From Chitinophaga sp. E66 (GTDB lineage: Bacteria > Bacteroidota > Bacteroidia > Chitinophagales > Chitinophagaceae): a stretch of DNA of 64,000 nucleotides. Every line of letters starts with the position of its first letter. The stretch's first letter is position 1. Below, one piece after another: positions 22,980 through 33,910 of the stretch. The stretch lies in contig CP079103.1 of assembly GCA_019285755.1 (NCBI GenBank), positions 496,001 to 560,000 on the forward strand, written 5' to 3'. A program made the translations under genes and the position numbers. Below the pieces are notes generated by a model. The model ran no database searches. It was not told the DNA's origin and saw only the letters and a program-made list of their open reading frames with translations.

Positions 22980-23014
22980 GAAACGGCACTGCTTCATTGC
23001 GGTGCCGTTTCTTT
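22980..23014 (+). terminator. Terminator closing the uxaB-to-transporter run
   Basis: gaaacggcac (22980-22989) pairs perfectly with gtgccgtttc (23002-23011), a 10-bp stem followed by a short T stretch. Confidence 0.8.
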
Positions 23015-23018
23015 AGGC

Positions 23019-23106
23019 TGAGTGCTCTCTGAGTGCTTAAAAAGTGCGCTAAGAGTGCATCGGGAGTACTTGCTGAGTACTTAAAGAGTTCTTTCCTGGT
23101 GCTCAA
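23019..23106. repeat. Degenerate 11-bp tandem array, 8 units (tgagtgcttaa type)
   Basis: Eight consecutive 11-bp units, phase kept exactly: tgagtgctctc, tgagtgcttaa, aaagtgcgcta, agagtgcatcg, ggagtacttgc, tgagtacttaa, agagttctttc, ctggtgctcaa. Positions 3-5 (mostly AGT) and 7 are most conserved. It lies between the terminator of the transporter gene and the PKD gene, with no plausible coding frame. Confidence 0.85.
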
Positions 23107-23110
23107 AAAA

Positions 23111-23143
23111 ACGTAGACCTTACGTTGACCTTACGTAGGCCTT
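23111..23143. repeat. 11-bp tandem array, 3 units (acgtagacctt type)
   Basis: acgtagacctt, acgttgacctt and acgtaggcctt in exact 11-bp register, followed by a decayed fourth unit (acctggatact). Its sequence is unrelated to the array immediately upstream but it has the same period. Confidence 0.85.
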
Positions 23144-23238
23144 ACCTGGATACTATCTTGTAACACCTTAGATGCCCCACGCTAAGGTCCCCTGTTGCCA
23201 ATTTTCTCCCACCCGCACCGGGGTATGGCTTATCTAAG

Positions 23239-23246
23239 TATTTTTG
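23239..23246 (+). promoter_or_regulatory. Candidate -7 box of the PKD gene (TATTTTTG)
   Basis: TATTTTTG matches TAnnTTTG, 24 bp before the first ATG. No convincing -33 element was found. Confidence 0.4.
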
Positions 23247-23269
23247 CGTAATTTCCCTTCATACCGCAC

Positions 23270-26200
23270 ATGTTTATGTCCCTTACTCCCCGGGTAATCC
23301 CTAAAATTACCGCCGCCTGTACCATTTTGTTAATACTGCTCTGCTGCCCCGGCATTTCCGCCAACGCGCAGCTAAGGGCGGATTTTACCCCACTAAATCC
23401 AGCGACTGCGAGAGCCTCATCACCAGGTTCAACGACAATTCAACCGGTAGCCCCGTGTCCTGGCAATGGAACCTGGGCAATGGCTCCACATCCACCGCAC
23501 AAAACCCCAGCGCCTCGTATACCTCCCCGGGAACCTATAAAGTCACCCTCACGGTGAAAGACGCCTCCGGTGCCAGTCACTCCACGGAAAAGACCGTCAC
23601 CGTCTGGGCCAATCCCAAACCCGATTTCACCGCCAGCCCCGCTAAAGGCTGCATCCCCTTCGAAGTACAGTTTACCGGCAAATCGGACCCCGTAAACGGG
23701 ACGATCACCACCCAAAGCTGGGATTATGGAGACGGGATCACCGGAGATGGCAACAACCCGGTCCATGTATACAGGAACGTGCTCAAACCAACAGTTACTC
23801 TCACCGTCACGAATAGCAACGGTTGCACGGCCTCTAAAGTCATCCCCAATATTGTAGACGCCGGCGCTGCCCTGGTCGCAGACTTTAACCTGAACACCCA
23901 GAACGTCTGCACGGCTCCGGGTACCGTAACGATCACCAACGCCTCCTCAGGCCCTGGAGCCCTCACTTACAGCTGGGACTTCGGCGATGGAAAAACAGCC
24001 ACAGGCGCTAACCCCGGTTCGCATACCTACACCGCCAAAGGTGTATACAAGATCAAGCTGACCGTTTCCAACGACAGGGGATGCGTGGCCAGCAAAACTT
24101 CTGAGAACATCAATGTGGCGAACTTTACCACCGAGATGGAAACGGGCGCCGTCATCTGTGAAAATTCGCAAATGCTCTTCACGGCTAAAACGACTCCCGC
24201 CGCGGATAATATCACCTGGAGCGTAGATAAGGGAAGCATGGGCGGATGGGGAACCTCCGCTTATCTATACCCGTTGGGCGCCGGGCAGATAAAAGTTACC
24301 ATGACGGCAGATTATGGCAGCTGCCGGGAAACCATCACGCGCGACTTTGTCGTAAACCCCACACCCAAAGCAGAATTTACCATGGATAAGACGTTGTTCT
24401 GCGATGTGCCCGCTACGATTAAAATAACGGATAAATCGACCGGCGCCAGTACTGGAGCTGGGATTTCGGTAACGGACAAACTTCCACCCAGCAGCATCCT
24501 GGCATTACCTATAGCGCCCTGGGATCGTACAATATCGTCTTGACTGCCACCAGTGCCAAAGGTTGTATAAGCCAGGCATCAGCAAGTGCATGGGTAATGA
24601 AGCCGAATATATCGATCTATGCCAGCGTTAACCGGGGATGTGAAGGCTTAACCCCTAATTTCTATGCGCACGGCCTGTACGGTGAAACGATCGCCACATA
24701 TGAATGGGATTTCGGTGACGGTAGCGCCAAATCCAATGCGGTAAACCCCTCTCATACTTACAGCAAAGCCGGGACCTATGTCGTTAAATTGAATTATACG
24801 ACGACAGAAGGCTGCAAGGGCACGGTATCTACTCTTTCATATGGTAATATCGAGGTGTACAAGAAACCGACGATCGACTTCACTTCGCCCCAGGCGCCGC
24901 AGGTCTGTGGCAACAACTGGGTACAATTCAATCCCATTTCTGATGTTCCCGGTACCTATAATTGGGAATTTGGTGACGGGGGCTGGAGCTCAGATAAGAA
25001 TCCGAAACACAGCTATCGTGAGCCACGTACCTATGATGTAACACTCACCGTCTCGAATAACGGATGTAACACCACCCTCACCAAACCCGCCTTCATCACC
25101 GCGGTAAACCCATTCCCAAGGTTCCAGATGAGGCCGGTGGACTGTAACAACCGGACCGAAATCAGCTTCGACGACAACTCTATCGGTAACATCACCAGCT
25201 GGAAGTGGAGCTGGGGCGATGGCCAGGAAAGTTCCTACACCACGAAGCAGGCCATCGCATCTCACAAATACCCCAGGTCCGGCATCTATCGCGTGAAGCT
25301 GACCGTCTCGGACGGTACCTGCACCAGTTCTGACTCGACAGACATCAACGTGTATGCTGCCGGCGCTATCACGATCAGTACAGATAAGGCAGCCTTCTGC
25401 GGACATGAGACCGTAACTGCAAATCTGCTCACCATAGACCGGTCGCTCTATTACCTGATGTACAATTATAACTGGATATCCTCAGACGGTACTTCGCCGC
25501 ATTGGGACGGTTATAACGTCGATTATGCGAAGTTTACCAACCTGAAGCCGGGTAAGCATAATATCCGGTTTTACGCCGTCAATTACCAGGGCTGCGTGGA
25601 TTCGAGCAATAAGGTAGCGGTGGACGTACGCGGCCCTGTCGCACAGTTCGTATCACCACCCGTATTGAGTGCCGCGGCACGCAATTAACGTTCGTTGACC
25701 AGACGGATGTGTCTAAAGGAAAGCCCGTCAAGACCTGGTCGTGGGACTTTGGAGATGGCAGCGGCCCTAAAACATATACCGCGCCTCCCTTCAATTATAC
25801 TTATCCAAAATCCGGGTACTTCTATCCCTCATTGACCGTGACCGACGAAGACGGCTGCAAGAGCACCGCTACCAATTCATATTTGCAGGTGAATGGCCCC
25901 AACGCTGATTTTAATCCCAGCGCAAACCTGGTCCGGCCGGGCGGTGAAGTATGGTTTTACAACAATACTACGGAAACGGGCGGTTACGCGACCTACGAAT
26001 GGGATTTCGGGGATGGTACCACTTCAACTGATTACAGCCCCAATAAGATTTACGATGTGAAAGGCGTGTACACCGTGCGGCTGCTGGCAAGGGATAATAA
26101 CGGTTGCGTAGACAGTATGAAGAAACAGATCAAGGTTTCGGCAGTTAGCGCGGACTTTACGTTTACCACTTCATTCGTCAACAATAGCGGATGCCCGCCG

Positions 26201-28152
26201 GTGATTGCCCGTTTCACCAATACTTCGCTCAACTATAGCAGTTCTTATTGGGACTTCGGGGACGGAAGCTTTTCCACGCTGGATAATCCAGCCCACACCT
26301 ACACTTACGCGGGCAAGTATAAAGTAAAGCTGAAAGTGACCGGCGATGCGGGTACGGAAGACGAATTTGAACAAGAGGTGGAAGTGAAGGGCCCCTACGC
26401 CACGATTGCCACTTCGGCCAATGGCGGTTGCCTCACAAAAGAAATCGAGTTTACGGTAACTGCCGTCAACGCCGTTAACTTTGCATGGGACTTTACGGAT
26501 GGCGTCGTAACGGAAACCACGGCCTCCGCCATCAAGCATATCTTCAAAGATCCGGGCGTATATAAACCCCGCCTCATCCTGTCGGATGCCGCCGGCTGCA
26601 AAGGCACTGCTTTCCTCGATGCGCCCATTGTGATCGATAAACTCGATGTTAAACTGATCTCAACGCCGGCATATGTCTGCGATAAAGACTGGATCACTTT
26701 CAAACCGCAATTCAATAGTTATTCCATCGATGAACTGAAAGAGGACGCCACCTATCAGTGGACTTTTGACGCGGCCCTCAACGCGCAGGACGATGCCTCC
26801 GCCAATCCGACGTTCTACCCGGATCAGCAGAAAGAATACGCCTTTACTCTGACCACCACTACCGCCTATGGCTGTACCCAAACGGTAAATGCCACGGTGC
26901 CTGTCTACCCCCGCCCGGAGGCTATTGTCAGCGGTCCCTTGCAGGCATGCCAGGATGCGCCAGTCAGCTTCAGCGGCAATGTGAGTGTTGTCAATGACGT
27001 AACCTGGAAATGGGAATTCGGTAACGGGAGCACCAGCACTGCGCAAAACCCCGTTAACCAGGCATTCCCGGCAGGCCCGGCCGAAGCCGTGCTCATCGTT
27101 TCCAGTAAAGACGGTTGCAACGATACGGCCCATCATGCGATCAATATCACACCAACGCCGGTTGTGAAGGCTGCTTCCGCAGCAGCTTTCGTTTGCCTCG
27201 GCAACAGCACCACCCTCAGCGCCGGCGGCGGTACCCGCTATCAATGGACGCCTGCATTGGGCCTGAACGATCCGCAGTCTGCAACTCCCGTTGCAGCGCC
27301 GGAAGTGAGCACGGAGTACCAGGTGACGGTAACGGATGCCAACGGCTGCACCAATACCGACGCCGTCAACATCCGCGTAGCGCAGCCTTTCACCATACAG
27401 GCCACGCCCGATACTACTTTGTGTCTCGGTGATCCGTTGCCGTTGTGGGCCAATGGCGCACATCATTACGTGTGGAAGGGAACCGGACTAAACGACACCG
27501 ATGCCCCTAATCCCAAAGCCACCCTTCAGGCGCCCGGCAACTATACGTACGACGTAACCGGGTACGATGCCGACGGTTGCTTTACGGATGAAGATATCGT
27601 AGCCATTAAAGTGCAGCCCACGCCTGTTAGCAACGCCGGTCCGGATAGGGTGGTAATGTCTGGCAGCCCGGTTACATTGGGCGGCAGGGGCAGCGCGGAC
27701 ATTATCAGATGGACGTGGACGCCGGCAACCAAACTGGATTGTCCGACATGTCCGGCCCCGGCAGCTTTGCCTAACCTGACCACTTTATACACGCTGGAAG
27801 TGGAGAATATGTTCGGCTGTAAAGCGAAGGATGAGGTACTGGTAAAAGTAGTTTGCGACCAGGGCAGCGTAACGATGCCGACAGCCATCACCCCAATAAA
27901 GACGGCATCAATGAATGGTTTTATCCAAAAGGCCGCGGTATTAAGGAAGTGAACTGGATGCGGATCTATGACAGATGGGGCGGCCTCGTGTTTGAGAATA
28001 CACATTTCCAGATGAATAGCCCGACCGCCGGCTGGAACGGCAGCTGGAAAGATAAAGCATCGGCGTACGGTACCTACGTCTACGCCATTGAAACGGTGTG
28101 CGAAGACGGTACCACCTTTGTGTTCAGGGGAACGGTGACGGTGATCAGGTAA
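23270..28152 (+). CDS. Giant multi-PKD surface protein with T9SS type B (CHU_C) sorting domain (four frame breaks)
   Basis: A secreted, probably cell-surface protein of about 1,628 residues. The signal peptide is ILLILLCCPGISANAQ. About a dozen PKD beta-sandwich repeats follow, recognised by WDFGDG-type motifs (WDYGDGITG, WDFGDGKTA, WDFGDGSAK, WEFGDGGW, WSWGDGQE, WDFGDGSGP, WDFGDGTTS, WDFGDGSFS, WEFGNGST) each ending in a YTVRLL-like strand. The C-terminus (GINEWFYPKGRGI, WMRIYDRWGGLVFEN, GTYVYAIETVCEDG, GTVTVIR) is the gliding-motility-associated CHU_C domain, exported by the type IX system. Breaks near 23400, 24455, 25670 and 27890. PKD domains usually bind polysaccharide or mediate adhesion; the ligand is unknown. 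It sits unexpectedly between two blocks of uronate genes. Confidence 0.9.
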
Positions 28153-28159
28153 TGCATAA

Positions 28160-28200
28160 AACGAAAGCGGCAGAGCCTTCGCTCCGCCGCTTCGTTATTT
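28160..28200. terminator. Terminator between convergent PKD and uxaA genes
   Basis: aacgaaagcggc (28160-28171) pairs with gccgcttcgtt (28186-28196) with one bulge; A-rich upstream and T-rich downstream flanks let it act on both strands. Confidence 0.7.
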
Positions 28201-28222
28201 TCATACTACAAATCTCTGTTAA

Positions 28223-29868
28223 TTAAAGGCTCACACCGCGCTTCCAGGGAATGAAATCGTCCTGGTGCAGCAGCTCGGCCTTGGTGATCTCTTCACCGCT
28301 GGCCAGCCTGATCACATAATCCAGGATGTCTTCGCCCATTTGTTCAATGGTTTTTTGTCCGCTGATGATGGCGCCGGTATCGATGTCTATGATGTCGGGC
28401 ATGCGTTGCGCCAGGCGGGTGTTGGTAGCTAGTTTTACAACCGGAGCAATGGGGTTGCCGGTAGGCGTTCCCAGTCCGGTAGTGAACAATACTACGTTTG
28501 CGCCTGAGCCTACTTCCGCGGAGGTGGACTCAACGTCATTGCCGGGTGTGCAAAGCAGGTTGAGGCCGGGTTTAGTCACATATTCCGTATAATCCAGTAC
28601 GTCACGGACAGGAGAAGTGCCGCCTTTTTTGGCTGCGCCGGCAGACTTGATGGCATCGGTGATGAGGCCGTCTTTGATATTGCCCGGCGAAGGGTTCATA
28701 TAGAAACCGGAGCCTACGGACTGCGCCTGGCTCTCGTATGCGCGCATAATGGTAATGAATTTATCTGCCGTCGTTTCTTCCACACAACGGTTGATCAGTT
28801 CCTGCTCCACACCGCAGAGCTCAGGGAACTCAGACAGGATGGTGGTGCCGCCCAGTGCTACCAGCAGGTCGGAAGTATGACCGATGGCCGGGTTGGCGGA
28901 GATGCCGCTGAAACCATCGGAGCCGCCGCATTCCAGTCCGATCGTGATCTTAGACAGGGGAGCGGGCTGGCGTTCCTGCTTGTTGGCTTCCACCAGTGCA
29001 AGGAATGTATCTCTGATAGCATTGCTCAGCATGGTGAATTCGGAACCGCTGGTTTGTTGCTCGTATACCAGTACGGGTTTATTGAAGCTGGGATTCAGCT
29101 TCTTCAGTGATTCCTGGAGGATGGATACCTGCGCGTGCTGGCAACCGAGGCTGAGCACGGTAGCGCCGGCAACGTTAGGGTGGTGGATGTAACCGGCCAG
29201 CAGGGCGCAGAGTGCGTCTGAATCCTGGCGGGTGCCGCCGCATCCGCCTTCGTGGATGAGGAATTTCACGCCGTCGATATTCGGGAAGATGGTGCTGCGG
29301 GCACTGGCCTGCTTGTTTTCCGTGGGCGTGTATTGCTTAATGGCATCGAGGTTGCCGCTTTTATACAGGCCTACCAGGTCGTTCACCTGTTCATTGTATA
29401 CTTCAGGCGGCGCAAAGCCCAGTCCTTTTTCGAATGCGGTCTTGATCACATTTACGTTCCTGTTCTCACAGAAAACCATGGGGATCACGAGCCAGTAGTT
29501 GCGGGTGCCCACTTGTCCGTCTGCACGATGGAAACCATTGAAAGTCTTGTTCTTCCATTTGCTGACATCGGGCGCCTGCCATTGGAATTCCGCGTCTTTC
29601 TCGTGGAAAGCGTCGGCATCGTGCTGGAGGTTCTTTACGGTGATAGGCTCGCCTGCGGCGATATCCGTTACGGCCTTTCCACGAGCACGCCGTACATCAG
29701 CACGGGATCGCCGGAATGAAGGGGCCTGAACGGAAATTTATGTTTGGCGGGAACGTTCTGCGTCAATTGGATCGAAGTGCCGTTGAAATCGATCTGCCGG
29801 CCTGCCGGAAGATCCTGTAAAGCCACCAGCACATTGTCTTTCGGGTGAATCTGAAGAAAGGTATTCAT
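28223..29868 (-). CDS. uxaA: Altronate dehydratase UxaA (one frame break)
   Basis: Dehydrates D-altronate to 2-keto-3-deoxygluconate, the step between UxaB and KdgK. It has a SAF-like N-terminal domain (about residues 1-100: IHPKDNVLVALQDLPAG, VPAKHKFPF) and a large UxaA catalytic domain with GYHRADGQVGTRNYW-like (here GFHRADGQVGTRNYW), GCGGTRQDSDALCALLAGYIHHPNVAG (spanning about residues 215-241), GLECGGSDGFSGISANPAIG and TTGLGTPTGNPIAPVVKLATN. One -1 break near 29680; repaired length 548. It is transcribed divergently from kduI across a region holding the 14-bp palindrome at 29998, so both directions may be controlled together. Confidence 0.93.
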
Positions 29869-29997
29869 GATATGCTAAAATAGACCATTTGCCAAAGCTG
29901 CGTTAATACTATCCACTGTATTCATGATTTAATATTAACGCCCTGTAAAGTTAACACTTCCCTGCACCATCCTGTCCAAACAGCCTGTTAATCTTTA

Positions 29998-30011
29998 TGC
30001 AAACGTTTGCA
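29998..30011. promoter_or_regulatory. Perfect 14-bp palindrome TGCAAACGTTTGCA, candidate LacI-type operator
   Basis: It lies in the 231-bp divergent region between uxaA (-) and kduI (+). It has the central CG and inverted half-sites typical of LacI/GalR operators. The 12-bp core recurs exactly at 21573-21584. The likely regulator is the LacI protein at 33911-34953. Confidence 0.65.
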
Positions 30012-30099
30012 GATTTGCAGGATAATTTATAACTTCCGGCACCGTTCCACGGTTATATTTCATTACAATTTTCGCATACATCTAAAAACATCCTAATTG

Positions 30100-30939
30100 A
30101 TGAGCACACATATCGAGACCAGGTATGCCAGCAGTCCTGCCGAAGCCAAAGGCTGGGACACCGCCCAGACGCGCGAAGCCCTGCTGATTCCTTCCTTATT
30201 CGAGGAAGGAAATATCCGCCTGGTTTACAGCCATTACGACCGTTTCATTACCGGCGGCGCCATGCCGGTTTCAGGTCCCCTCGCCCTGGAAGCCCCAATC
30301 CCCTCAAAGCTGAATACTTCCTGGAGCGCCGGGAACTGGGTATCATTAATGTAGGCGGTGCGGGAACTGTTACAGTAGACGGAGAGGTGTTTCAGTTAGG
30401 TAACAAGGAAGCGCTCTATATCGGGAAAGGCAGGCGCGAAGTGATCTTCGCCAGCGCAGATGCGGCCGCTCCCGCGCTTTTCTACCTCAATTCCACCCCC
30501 GCGCACATGACCTACCCTACCCGCCGCGTCACGAAGGCGGAAGCGGAGGTAGTAACCCTCGGATCCCAGGAAACCGCGAACCACCGCACGATCAATAAGC
30601 TGCTGGTCAATTCCGTACTGCCTACCTGTCAACTCCAGATGGGAATGACGGAACTCAAACCCGGCAATACGGAATACCATGCCCGCGCACACCCACGACC
30701 GCCGCATGGAAGTGTATTTCTATTTCGAAGTGCCGCAGGGGCAATCGGTCTGCCACTTCTGGGGCCAGCCGCAGGAAACCCGCCATATCTGGATGCAGAA
30801 CAACCAGGCCGTGATTTCGCCGCCCTGGTCTATCCACTCAGGCTCCGGAACCAGCAATTATACATTTATATGGGGCATGGCCGGCGAAAACCTCGATTAC
30901 GGCGATATGGATCACTGCGCCATCACCGAATTAAGATAA
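30100..30939 (+). CDS. kduI: 5-keto-4-deoxyuronate isomerase KduI (two frame breaks)
   Basis: Isomerises 5-keto-4-deoxyuronate (the ring-opened unsaturated uronate released by GH88/GH105 enzymes) to 2,5-diketo-3-deoxygluconate. It is a cupin-fold enzyme: LRELFLI-like start ([25 protein letters not shown], spanning residues 26-50), IGIGRREV-type block ([13 protein letters not shown]), and the metal-binding cluster [18 protein letters not shown] with its two His and Glu, then [22 protein letters not shown]. Breaks near 30293 (-1) and 30668 (-2); repaired length 280, as in the family. Four bases separate it from the GH105 gene. Confidence 0.95.
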
Positions 30940-30943
30940 ACCT

Positions 30944-33112
30944 ATGCGCAATACACGGAAAACATGGTGCCTCGCAGGCATAACAGGCGCCGCTATGGCC
31001 CTGCCCGCCCGTACGCAGGAGCGCCTGTCGCATGACAGCCTCTTCGTATACATGAAGAAAGTAAACGACTGGCAATTCAAAAACCTGGAACGCAAAGGCT
31101 GGACCTGGTCCAAATGGGACTGGACCAACGGCGCCCTCTACGCCGGCGCATATGCTTACGCGGAGATCGCCAACGACCCGGCCAACATCGAACGGCTCGT
31201 GCGCATCTCGGAAGATAACGGCTGGAATACCGGGCCGCGGCGGTTGTTTGCGGATGACTATTGCGTAGGGCAATTATATGCGCAACTCTATCGTGTATAT
31301 GGAGATGAGCCCATGATCCGCCGGTGGCGGTCGCTGGCCGATAGCATCGGTAAGCTGCCGCATGACGAACCGCTGGACTGGAAGAACCACATCCACATGC
31401 GCGAATGGGCCTGGTGCGATGCCTTATTCATGGGCCCCCGGCTCTGGCGTACCTCTCCACCGCCGCGGGCGATCCTTCTTACCTGGAAACGGCCGTGAAG
31501 CTCTGGTGGAAGACCTCGGATTTCCTGTACAACAAAAACGAGCGCCTCTATTACCGCGACGCGCGTTATTTCGATAAGAAGGAAGCCAACGGCGCGAACG
31601 TCTTCTGGAGCCGTGGCAATGGCTGGGTAATGGGCGGCTCGTGCGCATGCTCATCAATATGCCGGCAGATCATCCTTCCAGGCCTGCCTTCGAAAAGCAA
31701 TTTAAAGACATGGCTACGCGGCTAGCCGCCCTGCAACATGCGGACGGCACCTGGCATGCGGCCCTCCTGGATATGGACAGCTATGCCTCTAAAGAAACCA
31801 GCGGCACGGGGTTTTTCCTGTATGCCATGGCCTGGGGCGTAAATAACGGGCTGTTACCGAAGAAAGACTTCCGCCCGGTGCTGGTGAAAGGCTGGAACGC
31901 ATTGCAATCGAGCGTGCATGCAGACGGTAAGCTGGGCTTCGTGCAAAAGATCGCCGACTCTCCCGGCAAAACGACCTTCGAAGATACGGAGGTATACGGG
32001 GTAGGGGCGTTCCTGCTGGCGGGGACGGAGCTGCTGAAGATGACGCTGGCGGAACAGAAATTCCCGGTTACGGCAGATGTGTACAACCCGGCGGGCGCCG
32101 TAGCGCCCTTGTCCGAACTGGATTACGCCGCGGTAGCCGCGAAGTGGAAACCCCTGCGCAAAGGTCCCTTTAAAATCCTCAACGCAGTAACCGGCAAGGA
32201 AGTAGCGTACCAATTGATCCGCGAAGGCGGCAAGCAACCTGTGAAGATCCTGGTAGACGTACCGCTCGCCCCAGGCGGCCGCGCGATCCTCACATTCGCG
32301 GAAGGTATTCCTGCGCCCGTGGAAACGAAAACCTACGGCCGGTACATCGCCGAAAGATTGGATGACTTCGCCTGGGAGAACGACCGTGTGGCTTTCCGGA
32401 TGTACGGGCGCGCACTGGAATCGGTGCCGAATCAAAACGCTTATGGTGTTGATTTCTGGAATAAGCGTACCGAAAAGATGATCGTCAACAGCTGGTACAA
32501 ACGCCCTAATTATCATAAGGACGAAGGCGAGGGGCTGGACCAATACAGCGTAGGCTTCACGCTGGGCGCGGGCGGCATCGCTCCATACTCGAAAGACAGC
32601 ATCTGGCACTCCCGCAACTACACCGGCCATCGTATGCTGGATAGCGGTGCGCTCCGCACCACGTTTGAATTGCAATACGAGCCCTGGAACGCAGACGGTA
32701 AACAGGTAAGCGTGGTAAAGCGCGTGTCTGTCGATGCGCACAGCCAGCTGTCGAAAATGGAGATCACTTACAATGCGCCGCTTACGGCCGCCGTAGGTAT
32801 CGTGAAACGGAAAGCCCCGGTACCCAATACTTCGGCGAACAGGAAGGCGTCATGGGCTATTGGGAGCCTACCTCCGCGAAAGACGGTACCACCGGTATCG
32901 GTGTGGTGATGGTGACGCCCGTGAAGGAAATGATCATGGAAAAAGGGCACCTGCTCACCATCGTGCCCACGGCCGAAGGCAATAAAGTGGTATATTATAC
33001 CGGAGGGGCCTGGGACAAGGCAGGGCTCATCACCAACGCAGGCGAGTGGTTCCGGTACCTTCGCCAGGAGGCGCAGAAGCTGAAGAAACCCGTCCAGGTA
33101 CGGATTTATTAA
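30944..33112 (+). CDS. GH105-like unsaturated uronyl hydrolase fused to DUF4861 (three frame breaks)
   Basis: A secreted enzyme of about 723 residues with two parts. Residues about 30-365 form an (alpha/alpha)6 barrel of the GH105/GH88 clan: [46 protein letters not shown], with the catalytic Asp expected in the first two blocks. Residues about 390-723 match DUF4861 proteins ([62 protein letters not shown]). Breaks near 31440, 31635 and 32825. It would remove unsaturated galacturonate from lyase-cut pectin or rhamnogalacturonan; the role of DUF4861 is unknown. It lies in the kduI-kduD run. Confidence 0.88.
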
Positions 33113-33130
33113 CCTCGAAAATCAGGCATT

Positions 33131-33897
33131 ATGTCCTAATTGATCAATTCAGCCTCAAAGGCAAAACGGCCCTGGTAACAGGCTGCAAGCGGGGATCGGT
33201 AAGGCGATGGCGGAAGCGCTGGCGGAAGCGGGCGCAGACGTGATCGGCGTCTCCGCCTCGCTGGAGCTTTCGGGAGCGACGTGGAAAAGTCGGTCACCGC
33301 ATCAGGGCGCAAATTCAAAGCTTACCAGTGCGATTTTGGGAACCGGGACTCTTTGTATACATTTATTGCGGCAGTCCATCAAGACTTTCCGGTTATCGAC
33401 ATACTCGTGAACAACGCCGGTACCATCATGCGCAAGCCCGCCGCTGAGCACCCGGACGAATATTGGGACGAAGTGATCGCCATCAACCAGACGGCGCAGT
33501 TCATCCTCACACGGGAGATCGGCAAACGGATGTTAGAGAATGGCAGCGGAAAGGTGATCTTCACCGCGTCGCTGCTCACTTTCCAGGGCGGCATCAACGT
33601 ACCGGGCTATGCGGCCAGCAAAGGCGCGGTGGGGCAGCTCACCAAAGCTTTCGCCAATGAATGGGCCGGCCGGGGCGTGAACGTGAACGCCATTGCGCCG
33701 GGGTATATTTCCACGGATAACACCGTGGCATTGCGTGCAGACGAAAAACGCAGCCAAAGCATCCTGGACCGTATACCCGCCGGGCGTTGGGGCGAGCCGG
33801 AAGATTTCAGGGGCCTGTCGTCTTCCTTGCTTCCGCCGCTTCCGCGTATGTTCACGGTACGGTATTGACGGTAGACGGTGGCTGGATGGGCCGATAA
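33131..33897 (+). CDS. kduD: 2-dehydro-3-deoxy-D-gluconate 5-dehydrogenase KduD (four frame breaks)
   Basis: A short-chain dehydrogenase that reduces 2,5-diketo-3-deoxygluconate to KDG. SDR motifs: GKTALVTG(C) with the cofactor loop KRGIGKAMAEAL (after repair), DILVNNAGTIMRKPA, the catalytic Ser in FTASLLTFQGG, and YxxxK as YAASKGAVGQL; the C-terminus TVLTVDGGWMGR is typical of KduD. The apparent start ATG-TCC-TAA at 33131 is itself broken: one base lost within the first codons returns the frame to IDQFSLKGK. Other breaks near 33197, 33275 and 33813; repaired length 256. It links KduI to KdgK. Confidence 0.93.
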
Positions 33898-33910
33898 ATC
33901 AAACTATTTT

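Noticed and set aside
28223-29512. uxaA as a shorter stand-alone UxaA catalytic protein
   Set aside because: The SAF-type N-terminal domain lies directly upstream in the next frame with one base missing, so it is a single full-length gene.
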